Shown: positions 17,463 to 26,338, numbered from the stretch's first letter. The stretch is DNA of 64,000 nt from Microbacterium sp. 10M-3C3 (GCF_003931875.1 NZ_CP034245.1:3323847-3387846); one strand, 5' to 3'. The notes: generated by a model from the sequence alone, not told the origin. Program-made: numbers and translations.

Positions 17463-18373
17463 GACAGGCGGTTCCTTCCGCGCGTGATCGACAGTTGCAG
17501 CAGCGAGATGACGATGGCCACGACGAAGAAGATCGTCGCGTTGGCCATCTGGTAGGCGTAGTCGCCGCCGTTGAAGCCCGTGATGATGCTCATCGCAACG
17601 CTGCGGGTCGCTGTGCCCGGCCCGCCGCCGGTGAGACCCACGATGATGTCGTAGGCGTTGAGGAAGCCCTTGAACCCGAGGATCACGTTGATGACGACGT
17701 ATCCGGCCACGAGGGGCAGCGTGATCCGGAACAGCTGCTGGGTCTTGGATGCGCCGTCGAGGTCGGCCGCCTCGTACACGTCCCCCGGCACCGCGAGCAG
17801 GCCCGCGATGTAGATGAGGAGCGTGCCGGGGATCGCCTGCCATGCCGTGACGATGACGATCGCCACCCACGCCAGGTCGGGGTTGGCCAGCAGACTCGTC
17901 GAGAGCACCGGGATCCCGAGGGCGCCGCCCGCCTCCGGGAGGGAGTTGGAGAAGAGGAAGTTGAAGACGTAGGCGATGATGATGCCGGAGATCACCATCG
18001 GGATGACGAAGATCGTCCGCAGCCCCGCCGTGAACCGGATGCGGGCGGTCAGCCCCACCGCGAGCAGGAAGCCGGCGACGTTCACGACCACGACGGTCGC
18101 GATCGAGAACCCGATCGTGAACAGGTAGCTCTGCAGGATCGCGGGGTCGCTGAAGAGCGCGATGTAGTTCGTCAGGCCGATGAAGCTCCAGTCGCCGATG
18201 CCGATCGAGTCGGTGAAGCTGAAGAAGATGCCGATGACGGCCGGCACCGTGATGGCGAGCGTGAACAGGATCAGGCTCGGCAGCAGGAAGAGGTAGTAGA
18301 TCGGCTCGACGCGGCGGGTGCTGTGCCGGGCACGGGCGTTTCCGCCGGTGACGATCGTCGTCGTGGTGGTCAC
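17459..18373 (-). CDS. carbohydrate ABC transporter permease, MalF type
   Basis: 304 residues, six membrane helices starting at YYLFLLPSLILF. The EAA loop is VYEAADLDGASKTQQLFRITLPL, followed by the hallmark GGPGTATRS. It forms the membrane channel with the MalG-type partner. Its start overlaps the binding-protein stop (ATGA), so the whole operon is translationally coupled. Confidence 0.94.
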   Translation of the reverse strand: MTTTTTIVTGGNARARHSTRRVEPIYYLFLLPSLILFTLAITVPAVIGIFFSFTDSIGIGDWSFIGLTNYIALFSDPAILQSYLFTIGFSIATVVVVNVAGFLLAVGLTARIRFTAGLRTIFVIPMVISGIIIAYVFNFLFSNSLPEAGGALGIPVLSTSLLANPDLAWVAIVIVTAWQAIPGTLLIYIAGLLAVPGDVYEAADLDGASKTQQLFRITLPLVAGYVVINVILGFKGFLNAYDIIVGLTGGGPGTATRSVAMSIITGFNGGDYAYQMANATIFFVVAIVISLLQLSITRGRNRLS

Positions 18374-19653
18374 TGTCCGGGCTCCTTCGCCTGTGCGGTG
18401 GGCGCCGGCTGCCGGAAGGCCAGGCGCGCCCAGTCCTCGTCCATGGTGCGCAGCTGCGCCTCGGGGTCGGCGCCGAGCACCATGGCCTGCGCATAGTTGA
18501 AGACCGGGATCGTCTTGGGAACGAGCACCGACGGACCCTGGTAGATGCGGCCGCTGTCGTAGTACTCCTGCATGCCGGCCACGCGCGGGTCGTCGGGGGG
18601 CGCGGCATCCGTCGTCGGCGCGAAGCCGAGCTGCGACTGGTTGTACGCCTCGATGATCTGCGGCTGGTACAGGTACTCGAGGAAGTCACGGGCGGCGTCC
18701 TTGTGCCGAGACGCGTCGGGGATCATGGCGGCGAGGTCCATGTTGACGCGCACCGCGAGGTCGTCGGGGTCGTCGGTCATCGGCAGCGGAAAGGTCCCGA
18801 GGTCGAGGTCGGGCGCGCTCTTGGCGATCTCGCTGAAGGCCCACGGCCCCTGCAGGTACATCGCGGCCTCGCCCTTGCCGAACGCGAGGTTGCCGTCGCC
18901 GTACGCGCGGCTGGCTGCATCCGCGTTGACGTCATCGCTCGCGAGCTCGAGCATGCGCTGCAGCGGCTCGGCGAAGTCCTGCGCGAACGACACGGCCGAT
19001 CCGCTGCCGACGTCGGCGCCTTCGGCGGCGAGCTCGTCGAAGAAGCCCTTCACGTCGAGCGAGCCGCCGATCGCGTAGTCGTACCAGCCCTGCCCGACGG
19101 TCCAGTCGTCCTTGAACGTCGCGTAGAACGGCGTGATACCGGCAGCCTTGAGCTTCTCGCACACTTCCTGCAGTTCGCTCCAGGTCGTCGGGATCTCGAG
19201 GCCGTTGGCGGCGAAGATCTCCTTGTTGTAGATCACCGACGCGGCCATGACGGAGTAGGGCAGCGCGCTCACGCGGCCCTCGCACGAGCCGTACTGGTCC
19301 ATGAGCGGCTGGAGGTCTTCGCGCGTGCTGGCCGCGGCCTCGGTGCCCGACAGGTCGCTCAGGGCGCACCGCTGCACGAAGCGCGCGACCTCGTAGTTGT
19401 AGTTGGCGAGCATGATGTCGGGCGGATTGCCCCGCACGAAGCTCGCCGAGACGACGTCGACGCCCGACGTGTCCATCTCCACGCGCACGCGGTCCTGCGA
19501 CGCGTTGTAATCGGCGACGACGCCGTTCATGAACTCGAGCGCCTCGCGCTTGCTGAACGTGAAGCGGATCGTCTCGCGCCCGTCGGCGCTGCATCCGGCC
19601 AGGGCGGCTGCAGCGAGTCCGAGCGCGGCGATCACCGCCGCCGCCCGCCTCAT
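18370..19653 (-). CDS. carbohydrate-binding lipoprotein of ABC transporter
   Basis: 427 residues. The lipoprotein signal ends in LAAAALAGC (lipid-modified C21). The remainder is a family 1 extracellular solute-binding protein with PDIMLANYN, GQGWYDYAIGG and GEAAMYLQGPWA. It captures sugar outside the membrane and delivers it to the two permeases. The ATG at MRRAAAV has AGGA at the right distance; a GTG eight codons earlier would lengthen the signal unhelpfully. First gene of the operon. Confidence 0.93.
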   Translation of the reverse strand: MRRAAAVIAALGLAAAALAGCSADGRETIRFTFSKREALEFMNGVVADYNASQDRVRVEMDTSGVDVVSASFVRGNPPDIMLANYNYEVARFVQRCALSDLSGTEAAASTREDLQPLMDQYGSCEGRVSALPYSVMAASVIYNKEIFAANGLEIPTTWSELQEVCEKLKAAGITPFYATFKDDWTVGQGWYDYAIGGSLDVKGFFDELAAEGADVGSGSAVSFAQDFAEPLQRMLELASDDVNADAASRAYGDGNLAFGKGEAAMYLQGPWAFSEIAKSAPDLDLGTFPLPMTDDPDDLAVRVNMDLAAMIPDASRHKDAARDFLEYLYQPQIIEAYNQSQLGFAPTTDAAPPDDPRVAGMQEYYDSGRIYQGPSVLVPKTIPVFNYAQAMVLGADPEAQLRTMDEDWARLAFRQPAPTAQAKEPGQ

Positions 19654-19741
19654 GGTGGTCCTGCCTGTCGTGGGCACCGTCTCTCCGTTCGCTCCGTCGC
19701 GACCGCCGCTCCCGCCGGGCGGTAATCATCATCGATTAGAT

Positions 19742-19762
19742 TTAACTATCCAATTAACTTGG
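19742..19762. promoter_or_regulatory. candidate operator between sugar operon and ROK regulator
   Basis: AT-rich stretch in GC-rich DNA with direct TTAACT repeats 12 bp apart (19742-19747 and 19754-19759) and an overlapping CCAA-TTAAC-TTGG palindrome (19750-19762). It lies in the shared divergent intergenic region of the binding-protein and ROK genes, where an autoregulating repressor would be expected to bind. Confidence 0.5.
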
Positions 19763-19805
19763 ATGCCGCCAGTATCACACGCCCCGATCAGTAGGGTCAA
19801 TAGCC

Positions 19806-21005
19806 GTGTCGAGTGCCTCGCCCTCCCCCGCCGCACGGCCGGCGAGCCTCGACGCCGTCTTCGCCCACGCGTGGCAGGCGGCGGAGTTCACCGCGAGCGA
19901 TGTCATCGCCGTGACAGGGCTCACACGATCGACCGCGATCGACGCGATGGACACCCTCGCCCGCGCGGGCCTGCTGCGCGAGCTGCCCAATGCCCGCCAC
20001 GCGGGCGATTACCGCAAGGGCCGCCCCGCCCGCCGCTTCGCGCTCGCCGAGGAGGCGGGCGCGCTCGTCGGCATCGATGCCGGCAACGAGCACGTGACGG
20101 CGACGGTCGCCGACCTGCGCTCGCGGCCCCTCGCGACGCGTCGCCTGCGCCTGGAGCTCGACCGCGACGACGGACCCGCCCGTGCGGCGCTCGTCGCGGC
20201 CCTCGTCGACGACGTGCTCCGCGATGCCGGCCTCGCCCGCGCCGACGTGCTGTCGGTGTGCGCGGGCGTTCCGGCGCCCGTCGACCGGTCGGGCCGGTCG
20301 CCGCGGCATCCGACGGGATTCTGGGAACGCATGAACCCGGGCCTGGTCGACACGTTCGCGTGGGCGCCGCTCGTGCGCATCGCCAACGACGCGTCGCTCG
20401 CGGCCGTCGCCGAGGGGTCGATCGGGGCGGCCGTCGGCTGCCGCGATTACGTGACGCTGCTCGCGGGGGCGCGGCTCGGGGCGGGCGTCGTGATCGACGG
20501 GCATCTGCTGCGCGGCGCGCACGGCGGCGTCGGCGAGATGGTCGCCTTCGCGCACGTCCTCGGCGTCGGCACGGCCGACGGCCTGGGCGCGCGGGTGGGG
20601 GCGATCGTGGCCGACGTGCTGGCCGAGGGCGCCGCCGACTCGGCGCTCGCCGGCCTCGGTACTTCTGAGCGCGACGCGCCCGCCGTGCTCGCGCTCGCCG
20701 CGCGCGGTGACGCCGCGGCGCTCGAGGTGGCCGACCGGCTCGGGGCCGTGCTCGCCCGCATCGTGAGCGTGCTCGGGAGCATGTTCGATCCCGAGCGCGT
20801 GGTCGTGTCGGGCGCGATCGCGGCCGGCATGACCGACGTCGTCGCCGCCGCTCGGCGGGCGCTGCCGACCGACCTCGACCTGCCGGCTCCGACGATCGCG
20901 CTGTCCGATCTCGGGGCCGACGTGGTCGTGCGCGGCGCGGTCGCCGCGGCTGCCTCCCACGCCCGCGAGCGCGCGCTCGACGTCTGGACCTTCGCGCGCC
21001 CCTGA
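19806..21005 (+). CDS. ROK-family transcriptional regulator
   Basis: 399 residues. An N-terminal winged helix (about 15-75, TASDVIAVTGLTRSTAIDAMDTL) is followed by a ROK sugar-kinase fold with IANDASLAAVAEG and GARLGAGVVIDGHLLRGAHGGVGE. The CxCGxxGCxE zinc cluster of typical ROK proteins is absent. Divergent from the carbohydrate operon and almost certainly its sugar-responsive repressor. Starts at GTG just downstream of the AT-rich operator region. Confidence 0.9.
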   Translation: MSSASPSPAARPASLDAVFAHAWQAAEFTASDVIAVTGLTRSTAIDAMDTLARAGLLRELPNARHAGDYRKGRPARRFALAEEAGALVGIDAGNEHVTATVADLRSRPLATRRLRLELDRDDGPARAALVAALVDDVLRDAGLARADVLSVCAGVPAPVDRSGRSPRHPTGFWERMNPGLVDTFAWAPLVRIANDASLAAVAEGSIGAAVGCRDYVTLLAGARLGAGVVIDGHLLRGAHGGVGEMVAFAHVLGVGTADGLGARVGAIVADVLAEGAADSALAGLGTSERDAPAVLALAARGDAAALEVADRLGAVLARIVSVLGSMFDPERVVVSGAIAAGMTDVVAAARRALPTDLDLPAPTIALSDLGADVVVRGAVAAAASHARERALDVWTFARP

Positions 21006-21062
21006 CCCGCCCCGCCGACTCAACCACGCCGCCGCCTGACCCGCTCGACCCCAAACCGACTG

Positions 21063-21156
21063 CACGTATTCAGGCGGGCGGCACGGGGCGGCACGGTCCC
21101 GCGGCGGAATTCCGCGGCCAGACGTGCGCACACGAGCCGCCCAGCCTGAATTCGTG
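21063..21156. repeat. intergenic palindrome, TTCAGGC family
   Basis: Arms CACGTATTCAGGCGGGCGGC (21063-21082) and GCCGCCCAGCCTGAATTCGT (21136-21155) pair over about 20 positions with one mismatch and one bulge. A small inner palindrome GCGGAATTCCGC sits in the loop. The ATTCAGGC/GCCTGAAT core is shared with the 6150, 7772 and 7976 copies. It lies between the ROK and amidohydrolase genes. Confidence 0.75.
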
Positions 21157-21199
21157 AGCCGGGGGGCGGCGCATCGAGCGCGTGCCTAGGGTGGAAGGC

Positions 21200-22438
21200 A
21201 TGGCTGACATCCTGGCGATCACCGGTGGTCACGTCGTCCCCGTCGTGGGCGACCCGATCGAAGGCGGCACCGTGGTCGCCGTCGACGGCGTCATCGCGGC
21301 AGTGGGCGCGGATGCGGCGATCCCCGACGGCGCCCGCGTCATCGACGTGCGCGGCAGCTGGGTGCTGCCCGGCTTCGTCGAGGCGCACGGCCACCTCGGC
21401 GTGCACGAGGACGGCGAGGGCTGGTCGGGCAACGACACGAACGAGATGACCGACCCCAACGGCGCGCGCTTCCGCGCGCTCGACGGCATCGACATCGAGG
21501 AGGTCGGCTTCCGCGACGCCCTGCGCGGCGGCGTCACGACCGCCGTCATCAAGCCCGGCTCGGGCAACCCGATCGGCGGGCGCACCGTTGCGATCAAGAC
21601 GTGGGGCGGGCGCACGGTCGACGAGCAGCTGCTGCGCTACGACGTGTCGGTCAAGTCCGCGCTCGGCGAGAACCCCAAGCGCGTGTACGGCGACAAGAAG
21701 CAGACCCCCTCGACGCGGCTGGGCGTGGCCGCGGTCATCCGCGAGGCGTTCGTGAAGGCACGCGGCTACGCCGAGAAGCGCGCGGCGGCCACGGCGAAGG
21801 GCGAGCCGTTCGAGCGCGACCTCACGAACGAGACGCTCGCCGCCGTGCTCGACGGCGACCTGCTGTGGGACCAGCACTGCCACCGCCACGACGACATCGC
21901 CACGGCCATCCGCATCGCGGAGGAGTTCGGCTACCGCCTCGTGGTCAACCACGGCACCGAGGGGCACAAGATCGCCGACGTGCTCGCCGAGAAGGGCATC
22001 CCCGTGATCTTCGGGCCGATGCTCACGTCGCGCTCGAAGGTCGAGCTGCGCGACCGCGGCATCGGCAACCTCGCGCTCATCGCCGACGCCGGTGTCACCG
22101 TCGCCATCACGACCGACCACCCCGTCGTCCCGATCGACCAGCTGCGACTGCAGGCGATCCTCGCGGTGCGGGAGGGCCTGGATGCGACGACCGCGCTCGA
22201 GGCGCTGACCGTCAACCCGGCGGCGATCCTCCGCCTGGACGACCGCGTCGGCGCACTGGAGGTCGGCCGCGACGCCGACATCGTGGTGTGGTCGGACGAT
22301 CCGCTCGCGCTCGACTCGCGCGTCGAGCGCGCCTTCATCGTGGGTCGCGACGTCGTGGAGCCGACGGATGCCGACGACCCGACGCCGCGCGTCGTCGAGC
22401 GCTGGGAGCGCTTCGGGCGTTCGTCCTGGCGGGGGTGA
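21200..22438 (+). CDS. metal-dependent amidohydrolase, imidazolonepropionase-like
   Basis: 412 residues of the amidohydrolase superfamily. The metal-binding motif EAHGHLGVHEDG follows LPGFV at about 57, later His in VVNHGTEGHK, and the catalytic Asp lies in TTDHPVVP. C-terminal beta sandwich GALEVGRDADIVVWS is typical. It hydrolyses a cyclic amide or similar bond; no pathway neighbours pin the substrate. The stop overlaps the GNAT gene start (GTGA). Confidence 0.88.
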   Translation: MADILAITGGHVVPVVGDPIEGGTVVAVDGVIAAVGADAAIPDGARVIDVRGSWVLPGFVEAHGHLGVHEDGEGWSGNDTNEMTDPNGARFRALDGIDIEEVGFRDALRGGVTTAVIKPGSGNPIGGRTVAIKTWGGRTVDEQLLRYDVSVKSALGENPKRVYGDKKQTPSTRLGVAAVIREAFVKARGYAEKRAAATAKGEPFERDLTNETLAAVLDGDLLWDQHCHRHDDIATAIRIAEEFGYRLVVNHGTEGHKIADVLAEKGIPVIFGPMLTSRSKVELRDRGIGNLALIADAGVTVAITTDHPVVPIDQLRLQAILAVREGLDATTALEALTVNPAAILRLDDRVGALEVGRDADIVVWSDDPLALDSRVERAFIVGRDVVEPTDADDPTPRVVERWERFGRSSWRG

Positions 22439-23031
22439 GCGTGGTCTTCCGCGACGACCTGCGGCCTCCCGGGGCCCTGCGCGGACCCGATTTCCTGTTG
22501 CGTCCGATCACGCTCGACGACGTCGAGCGCGATTTCGCGGCCGTCATCGCCAGCCGCGACGACCTGCGGCTGTGGGAGCAGTCGGGTTGGCCGGCCGACG
22601 ACTTCACGGTCGAAGACAACCGGCGCGACGTCGCCGACCTCGTCGAGCGCCATACGGCCGGGCGCGCGTTCACGTACGCGGTCACGGATGCGGACGACAC
22701 CGATAACGTCGGCTGCGTCTACGTGTTCGCGAACGACGCCGGCTTCCTCGCGCGCGCCGAGCGCACCCCCCTCGGCGACGGGGCATGGGACGACCTGGAC
22801 GCCCTCGTCTATTTCTGGGTGCGCACCGACCTCCGCCAGACCGGCCTCGACGCGCGCGTGCTCGCGGCGCTGCGTCCGTGGTTCGCGCGGGAGTGGTCGC
22901 TGTCGACGGTCGCGATCGTCGCGCACGAGTCCTTCAGCGCGCAGGTCGAACTGCTCTCCGCGGCGGGCATGCGGCCGGCGTTCGCGATCCGCGAGTCCGA
23001 TAAGCCCGGCCGATTCCTCGCCTTCCGGTGA
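22435..23031 (+). CDS. GNAT-family acetyltransferase-like protein
   Basis: 198 residues with the N-terminal LRPITLDDVERDFAAVIASR start of GNAT domains, YAVTDADDTDNVGCVYV strands, and the late VRTDLRQTGLDARVLAALRPWF segment in place of a canonical RxxGxG/A acetyl-CoA loop. The loop is weak, so catalytic activity is uncertain. GTG start overlaps the amidohydrolase stop, implying co-translation. Confidence 0.7.
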   Translation: MSVVFRDDLRPPGALRGPDFLLRPITLDDVERDFAAVIASRDDLRLWEQSGWPADDFTVEDNRRDVADLVERHTAGRAFTYAVTDADDTDNVGCVYVFANDAGFLARAERTPLGDGAWDDLDALVYFWVRTDLRQTGLDARVLAALRPWFAREWSLSTVAIVAHESFSAQVELLSAAGMRPAFAIRESDKPGRFLAFR

Positions 23032-23054
23032 TGCGCGGCCGCGCGAAGCGACGT

Positions 23055-23105
23055 TCAGGCGAGCTCCGGTCTGCTCTGGGCCGGTCCTCTCGCGACGACG
23101 CCTGA
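23055..23105. repeat. short intergenic palindrome, TTCAGGC family (divergent)
   Basis: Arms TCAGGCG (23055-23061) and CGCCTGA (23099-23105). The right side ACGACGCCTGAG resembles ACGACGCCTCAG of the 6 and 8 kb copies. It lies downstream of the GNAT gene and may be a degenerate family member or a terminator. Confidence 0.45.
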
Positions 23106-23207
23106 GGTTGCCCGTTCACGATCCGGTGAGCGTCCCGCCGCGTGGGGCGGTGGCGCGGTCGGGGCGGATGCGGCGCCCTAGGATCTCGGGTGACGGAGGA
23201 GGACCGG

Positions 23208-23555
23208 ATGACGGCGGATGGTGCACGAACGGATGCGGCCGTGCCGACGGCGCGCCGACGCGGCGTCGACGTCCTCGGACTGATCGGCGTGATCCTCGCC
23301 GGGCTCGCCCTGCTGCCCTCGCTCGCCGTGTTCCTCATCGGCCTCATCCCGGAGATGAACGCGATCTGGTGGCTCGGGATCCTCATCATCCCCGCGCTCG
23401 GCATCGTCGGCGCGGTCGTCGCCGTGCTCGGGGTGATCGGGCTGATCCTCGGCATCCGCGCGCGTGGGCGCTACGCACTGTCGATCGTTGCGATCGTGCT
23501 GGCGATCGTGCTGATCGCCCCGATCGCCCTGCTGTACTTCGGCTCCGCGGTCTGA
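23208..23555 (+). CDS. small membrane protein
   Basis: 115 residues. A ~20-residue charged N-terminus is followed by three hydrophobic segments (about 22-44, 49-83 and 88-112). GGAGGAGG ends 4 bp before the ATG, a strong ribosome site that decides this start over upstream codons. Resembles DUF4190-type small integral proteins, but I cannot assign a family with certainty. Confidence 0.7.
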   Translation: MTADGARTDAAVPTARRRGVDVLGLIGVILAGLALLPSLAVFLIGLIPEMNAIWWLGILIIPALGIVGAVVAVLGVIGLILGIRARGRYALSIVAIVLAIVLIAPIALLYFGSAV

Positions 23556-23579
23556 CCGGGGCGGCACCCGCCGCCGGGG

Positions 23580-23687
23580 TCATCGCGCACCGAGGACGGT
23601 GACGACGAACACGTCCGCGAAGACCAGCGGCACGTCGATGTCGTCGCCGATCCACGGCGCCCCCTCGGGAGGAGGCGCTGCGGGGCA
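23580..23687 (-). other. open in-frame extension beyond the SnoaL-like gene stop
   Basis: After the TGA at 23690-23688 the same frame stays open for 35 codons, encoding a protein-like tail with PWIGDDIDVPLVFAD and VFVVTVLGAR before the next stop. Codon third positions are GC-rich as in real genes. It may be the relic of a longer protein or of a lost neighbour. No start codon or ribosome site is visible. Confidence 0.35.
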
Positions 23688-24083
23688 TCAGTCGACCAGG
23701 TCCGCGTGGCGGTGGACGAGCCGCCACGCGTCCTCCTCGCGCCGGAAGATCTCCGTCACCCGCAGCGTCATCGCGACCCGCTCCGGCTCGCCCTTCACGT
23801 CCATCTCGGCGACCTGTCGACCGGTCCAGTACGCGAGGTCGCCGCTGGACCCGCTGTGCAGGATCTCGAAGCGGCCGGTGCTGGCGGGGCCGAATGCGCG
23901 CGCTCCGGCGACCTGGGCGTCACGCGCCGGTCCGGCGTGCTCAATGATCGCGCCGCCGGGCGGCAGGAAGGTGGCGGGATCGTTGATGGTGAGCAGTTCC
24001 GAGAGCGGGACGGCGTCTCCGCGGATCCAGGCGTCGGACGCCTCCCGGCGTCGCCGCAGGAACTCTTCGAACACCTCCGTCAT
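23688..24083 (-). CDS. SnoaL/NTF2-like fold protein
   Basis: 131 residues with the helix-then-strands pattern of DUF4440/SnoaL-like proteins: an N-terminal helix FEEFLRRRREASDAWIRGD, LLTINDPATFLPPGG, and C-terminal strands TLRVTEIFRREEDAWRLVHRHAD. The fold binds small molecules and sometimes catalyses isomerisation. The ATG overlaps the AhpD-like gene stop (ATGA), so it belongs to a two-gene unit controlled by the divergent LysR gene. Confidence 0.8.
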   Translation of the reverse strand: MTEVFEEFLRRRREASDAWIRGDAVPLSELLTINDPATFLPPGGAIIEHAGPARDAQVAGARAFGPASTGRFEILHSGSSGDLAYWTGRQVAEMDVKGEPERVAMTLRVTEIFRREEDAWRLVHRHADLVD

Positions 24084-24592
24084 GACGGCTCTCCCTCCTC
24101 TTTCGCGCCTGCGATCGTCGGCGTCCACGCGCGCGTGGCCACCGAGACGACGTTCCAGGCGTTGATCGTGGTGATGAGCGCGACGAGAGCGCCGAGCTCG
24201 GCGTCGGCGTAGACCGCACCGGCCTCCTCCCACGCGTCGGCCGGCACGTGCGTGTCGGCGACGCGCGTCATGCTCTCCGCGAGGGAGAGCGCAGCACGCT
24301 CGCGCACCGAGAAGAACGGCGATTCCCGCCACACCGACACCGCGGCGACGCGCTCGATCGGCTCGCCGGCGGCGAGGGCGTCGCGCGTGTGCATGTCGAC
24401 GCAGTAGGCGCAGCCGTTCAGCTGCGAGGCGCGGATGCGGACGAGCTCGCGCAGCCGCGCCGGGACTGCCGCCGCATCCAGTTCGCGCGCAGCGGCGGCG
24501 TCGAGCGCTGAGAGGGCGCGGGAGAACGCAGGCGCCGCGCCCTCGATGTCCAAGCGGATCGGGATGTCCAGTCGATGATCGACCGTGCTCAT
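24080..24592 (-). CDS. carboxymuconolactone decarboxylase / AhpD-like protein
   Basis: 170 residues. The AhpD signature LNGCAYCVDMHTRDA contains a CxxC and the following His, as in alkylhydroperoxidase-type proteins that reduce peroxides or act as thiol-disulfide partners. It is the first gene of a two-gene operon, divergent from the LysR regulator. Confidence 0.9.
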   Translation of the reverse strand: MSTVDHRLDIPIRLDIEGAAPAFSRALSALDAAAARELDAAAVPARLRELVRIRASQLNGCAYCVDMHTRDALAAGEPIERVAAVSVWRESPFFSVRERAALSLAESMTRVADTHVPADAWEEAGAVYADAELGALVALITTINAWNVVSVATRAWTPTIAGAKEEGEPS

Positions 24593-24655
24593 AGTGTGCC
24601 GCCTCTCCCAGACGTGATCCCATCGTGCCGCGCAGGTGCGGATCTTTCCAACATC

Positions 24656-24676
24656 TGATAGTGACGCGACCTATCA
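24656..24676. promoter_or_regulatory. LysR-type binding site
   Basis: TGATAG (24656-24661) and CTATCA (24671-24676) form a perfect interrupted palindrome with a 9 bp spacer, ending 9 bp before the LysR start in the divergent intergenic region. The shape and position fit the T-N11-A type site used for autoregulation and activation of the divergent operon. Confidence 0.65.
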
Positions 24677-24685
24677 TTCAAAGTG

Positions 24686-25561
24686 ATGGAACTTCACCAG
24701 CTCCGCTACGTGCTCGCGGTCGTCGACACGGGGTCGTTCACCGCGGCGGCGGAACGCGTGCGCGTGGCTCAATCCGGCGTCAGCAGCCAGGTGCAGAAGC
24801 TCGAACGTGAACTGGGTGTCACGATCTTCGATCGCTCGTCGCGACGGGTTTCGCTCACGCCCGACGGCCAGCGGCTGCTGCCGGCGCTGCGTGCGGCCGT
24901 TGCCGCGGCCGACGACGTCCACGACCGCGCGGCCGAGCTCCGGGGTCTCGTGACCGGCGGGCTGCGGATCGGCACCGTCACCGGGCTCGTGCTGCCCGCC
25001 CTCTTCGACGCGATCAGCGGGCTCCACGCCGATCACCCCGGCCTCGAGCTCAGCGTGCGAGAGGGCCTTTCGGACCAGCTCGTGACCGACGTGCGCCGGG
25101 GCGACCTCGACATCGCAATCGCCGCGTGGGCGCTGCATCCGCCTGAGGGTCTGGAGACCGCCGTGCTCGTGGACGACGCCCTCGTCGCCGTCGTGTCCGC
25201 CGACCACCCGTGGGCGACGCGACGCGTGGTGCGGCCCGCCGACATCGCGGCGGCGGACGTGATCGCGCTCTCCCGCGGGGCCGCCGCGCGGGTCGCGCTC
25301 GACGCGATGCTCGGACGAGCCGGCGCGTCCGCGACGCCGCGGTGGGAGGTCGCGACGCCGGCCCTTCTCGAAACCCTCACGGCGCGGGGACTCGGCGTGG
25401 GCGTGGCGAGCGAGACCACCGTGAGCGGGGCGGAGGGGCTCGTCCGCCTGCGCATCGACGACCCGCGCGCACGCTCTCAGTTCGGCATCGTGTGGCGACC
25501 GGGGCCGGGCGCGGCGGCCCGCGCGCTGTTGCAGCTTCTGCTCCCGTCCCGCGAGGAGTGA
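24686..25561 (+). CDS. LysR-family transcriptional regulator
   Basis: 291 residues. Winged HTH at 1-60 (MELHQLRYVLAVVDTGSFTAAAERV, QSGVSSQVQKLERELG) and a periplasmic-binding-like effector domain. Divergent from the AhpD-like/SnoaL-like pair and separated by a palindrome, so it probably senses a small oxidised molecule and controls them. A GTG one codon upstream is an alternative start. Confidence 0.93.
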   Translation: MELHQLRYVLAVVDTGSFTAAAERVRVAQSGVSSQVQKLERELGVTIFDRSSRRVSLTPDGQRLLPALRAAVAAADDVHDRAAELRGLVTGGLRIGTVTGLVLPALFDAISGLHADHPGLELSVREGLSDQLVTDVRRGDLDIAIAAWALHPPEGLETAVLVDDALVAVVSADHPWATRRVVRPADIAAADVIALSRGAAARVALDAMLGRAGASATPRWEVATPALLETLTARGLGVGVASETTVSGAEGLVRLRIDDPRARSQFGIVWRPGPGAAARALLQLLLPSREE

Positions 25562-25573
25562 GCGGCGGATGCG

Positions 25574-26245
25574 TCAGGCGACCGCGAACGCCTCCCAGTT
25601 GCCCTCCGAGACGACGCGCACGTCGGAGCCCACGACCGAGATGGCGGTCTGCTCGTCGATCGCAAAGGCCGGCGCGCCGAGCGCCGCCGCCCAGCGGCGT
25701 GCCGCCGCTGTCGTGTTGCTCTCCCATCCCGGGTAGTCCAGATGCGGGAAGATCGAGAAGTCCACGAGGCCGAGGGTCTCGTCCGACCCGCCCGGGCGCC
25801 AATCGACGAACTCGGGCCCGATGCGCGGGGTCATCACCATGCTGCCGGCGCTCACGCCGACCCACACGACGTCGAGATCCGGCAGCATCCGGTCGAGGCC
25901 GACCTCCCGCATCCGGTGCGCGAGGAAGACCGCCTCGCCGCCGTCGGCGAGGATGACGTCGGTCGCCTCCACCCACGGTCGCCAGCGCTCGGGATCGACG
26001 TCGCGCAGGGCCGCGAGCTCCAGCACACCGACCGTCCGCCAGCCCAGTCCGACGAACGCGTCGCCGAAGGGCGGGGCGCCGGCCGTCGACCGCCACACGC
26101 TCTGGGGTGAGCACATCGGCTGACCCCACTGGGCGGTGGGCACGACCAGGGCATCAGCTTCCTCGATCGGCTTTTCGAGCAGCCGCACGAGCTCGGCGCG
26201 GATGCTGGCGTTCGTCACGCCGCCGGAGGTCAGAAGCATCTTCAT
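25574..26245 (-). CDS. peptidase S51 / type 1 glutamine amidotransferase-like protein
   Basis: 223 residues. MKMLLTSGGVTNASI start, VVPTAQW, ILADGGEAVFL and the nucleophile elbow VGVSAGSMV mark a peptidase-E-like (Ser-His-Glu) enzyme that removes N-terminal aspartyl dipeptides in known members. HLDYPGWE carries the candidate catalytic His. No clear signal peptide, so cytoplasmic. Confidence 0.85.
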   Translation of the reverse strand: MKMLLTSGGVTNASIRAELVRLLEKPIEEADALVVPTAQWGQPMCSPQSVWRSTAGAPPFGDAFVGLGWRTVGVLELAALRDVDPERWRPWVEATDVILADGGEAVFLAHRMREVGLDRMLPDLDVVWVGVSAGSMVMTPRIGPEFVDWRPGGSDETLGLVDFSIFPHLDYPGWESNTTAAARRWAAALGAPAFAIDEQTAISVVGSDVRVVSEGNWEAFAVA

Positions 26246-26332
26246 GCCGCCGATCGTGTCACGAGCCGTCCTCCGGCACCTACCAGAACTCCACTGCTCC
26301 GTCGAGCACGGAATGGCCGGATGCAGGCGACA

Positions 26333-26338
26333 TACAAT
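26333..26338 (+). promoter_or_regulatory. candidate -10 element (TACAAT) for the carotenoid pair
   Basis: TACAAT lies 33 bp upstream of an AAGGAG ribosome site, giving a leader of about 40 bases. No good -35 hexamer is seen 17 bp upstream (GGAATG region), so the promoter is weak or activator-dependent. Confidence 0.45.
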
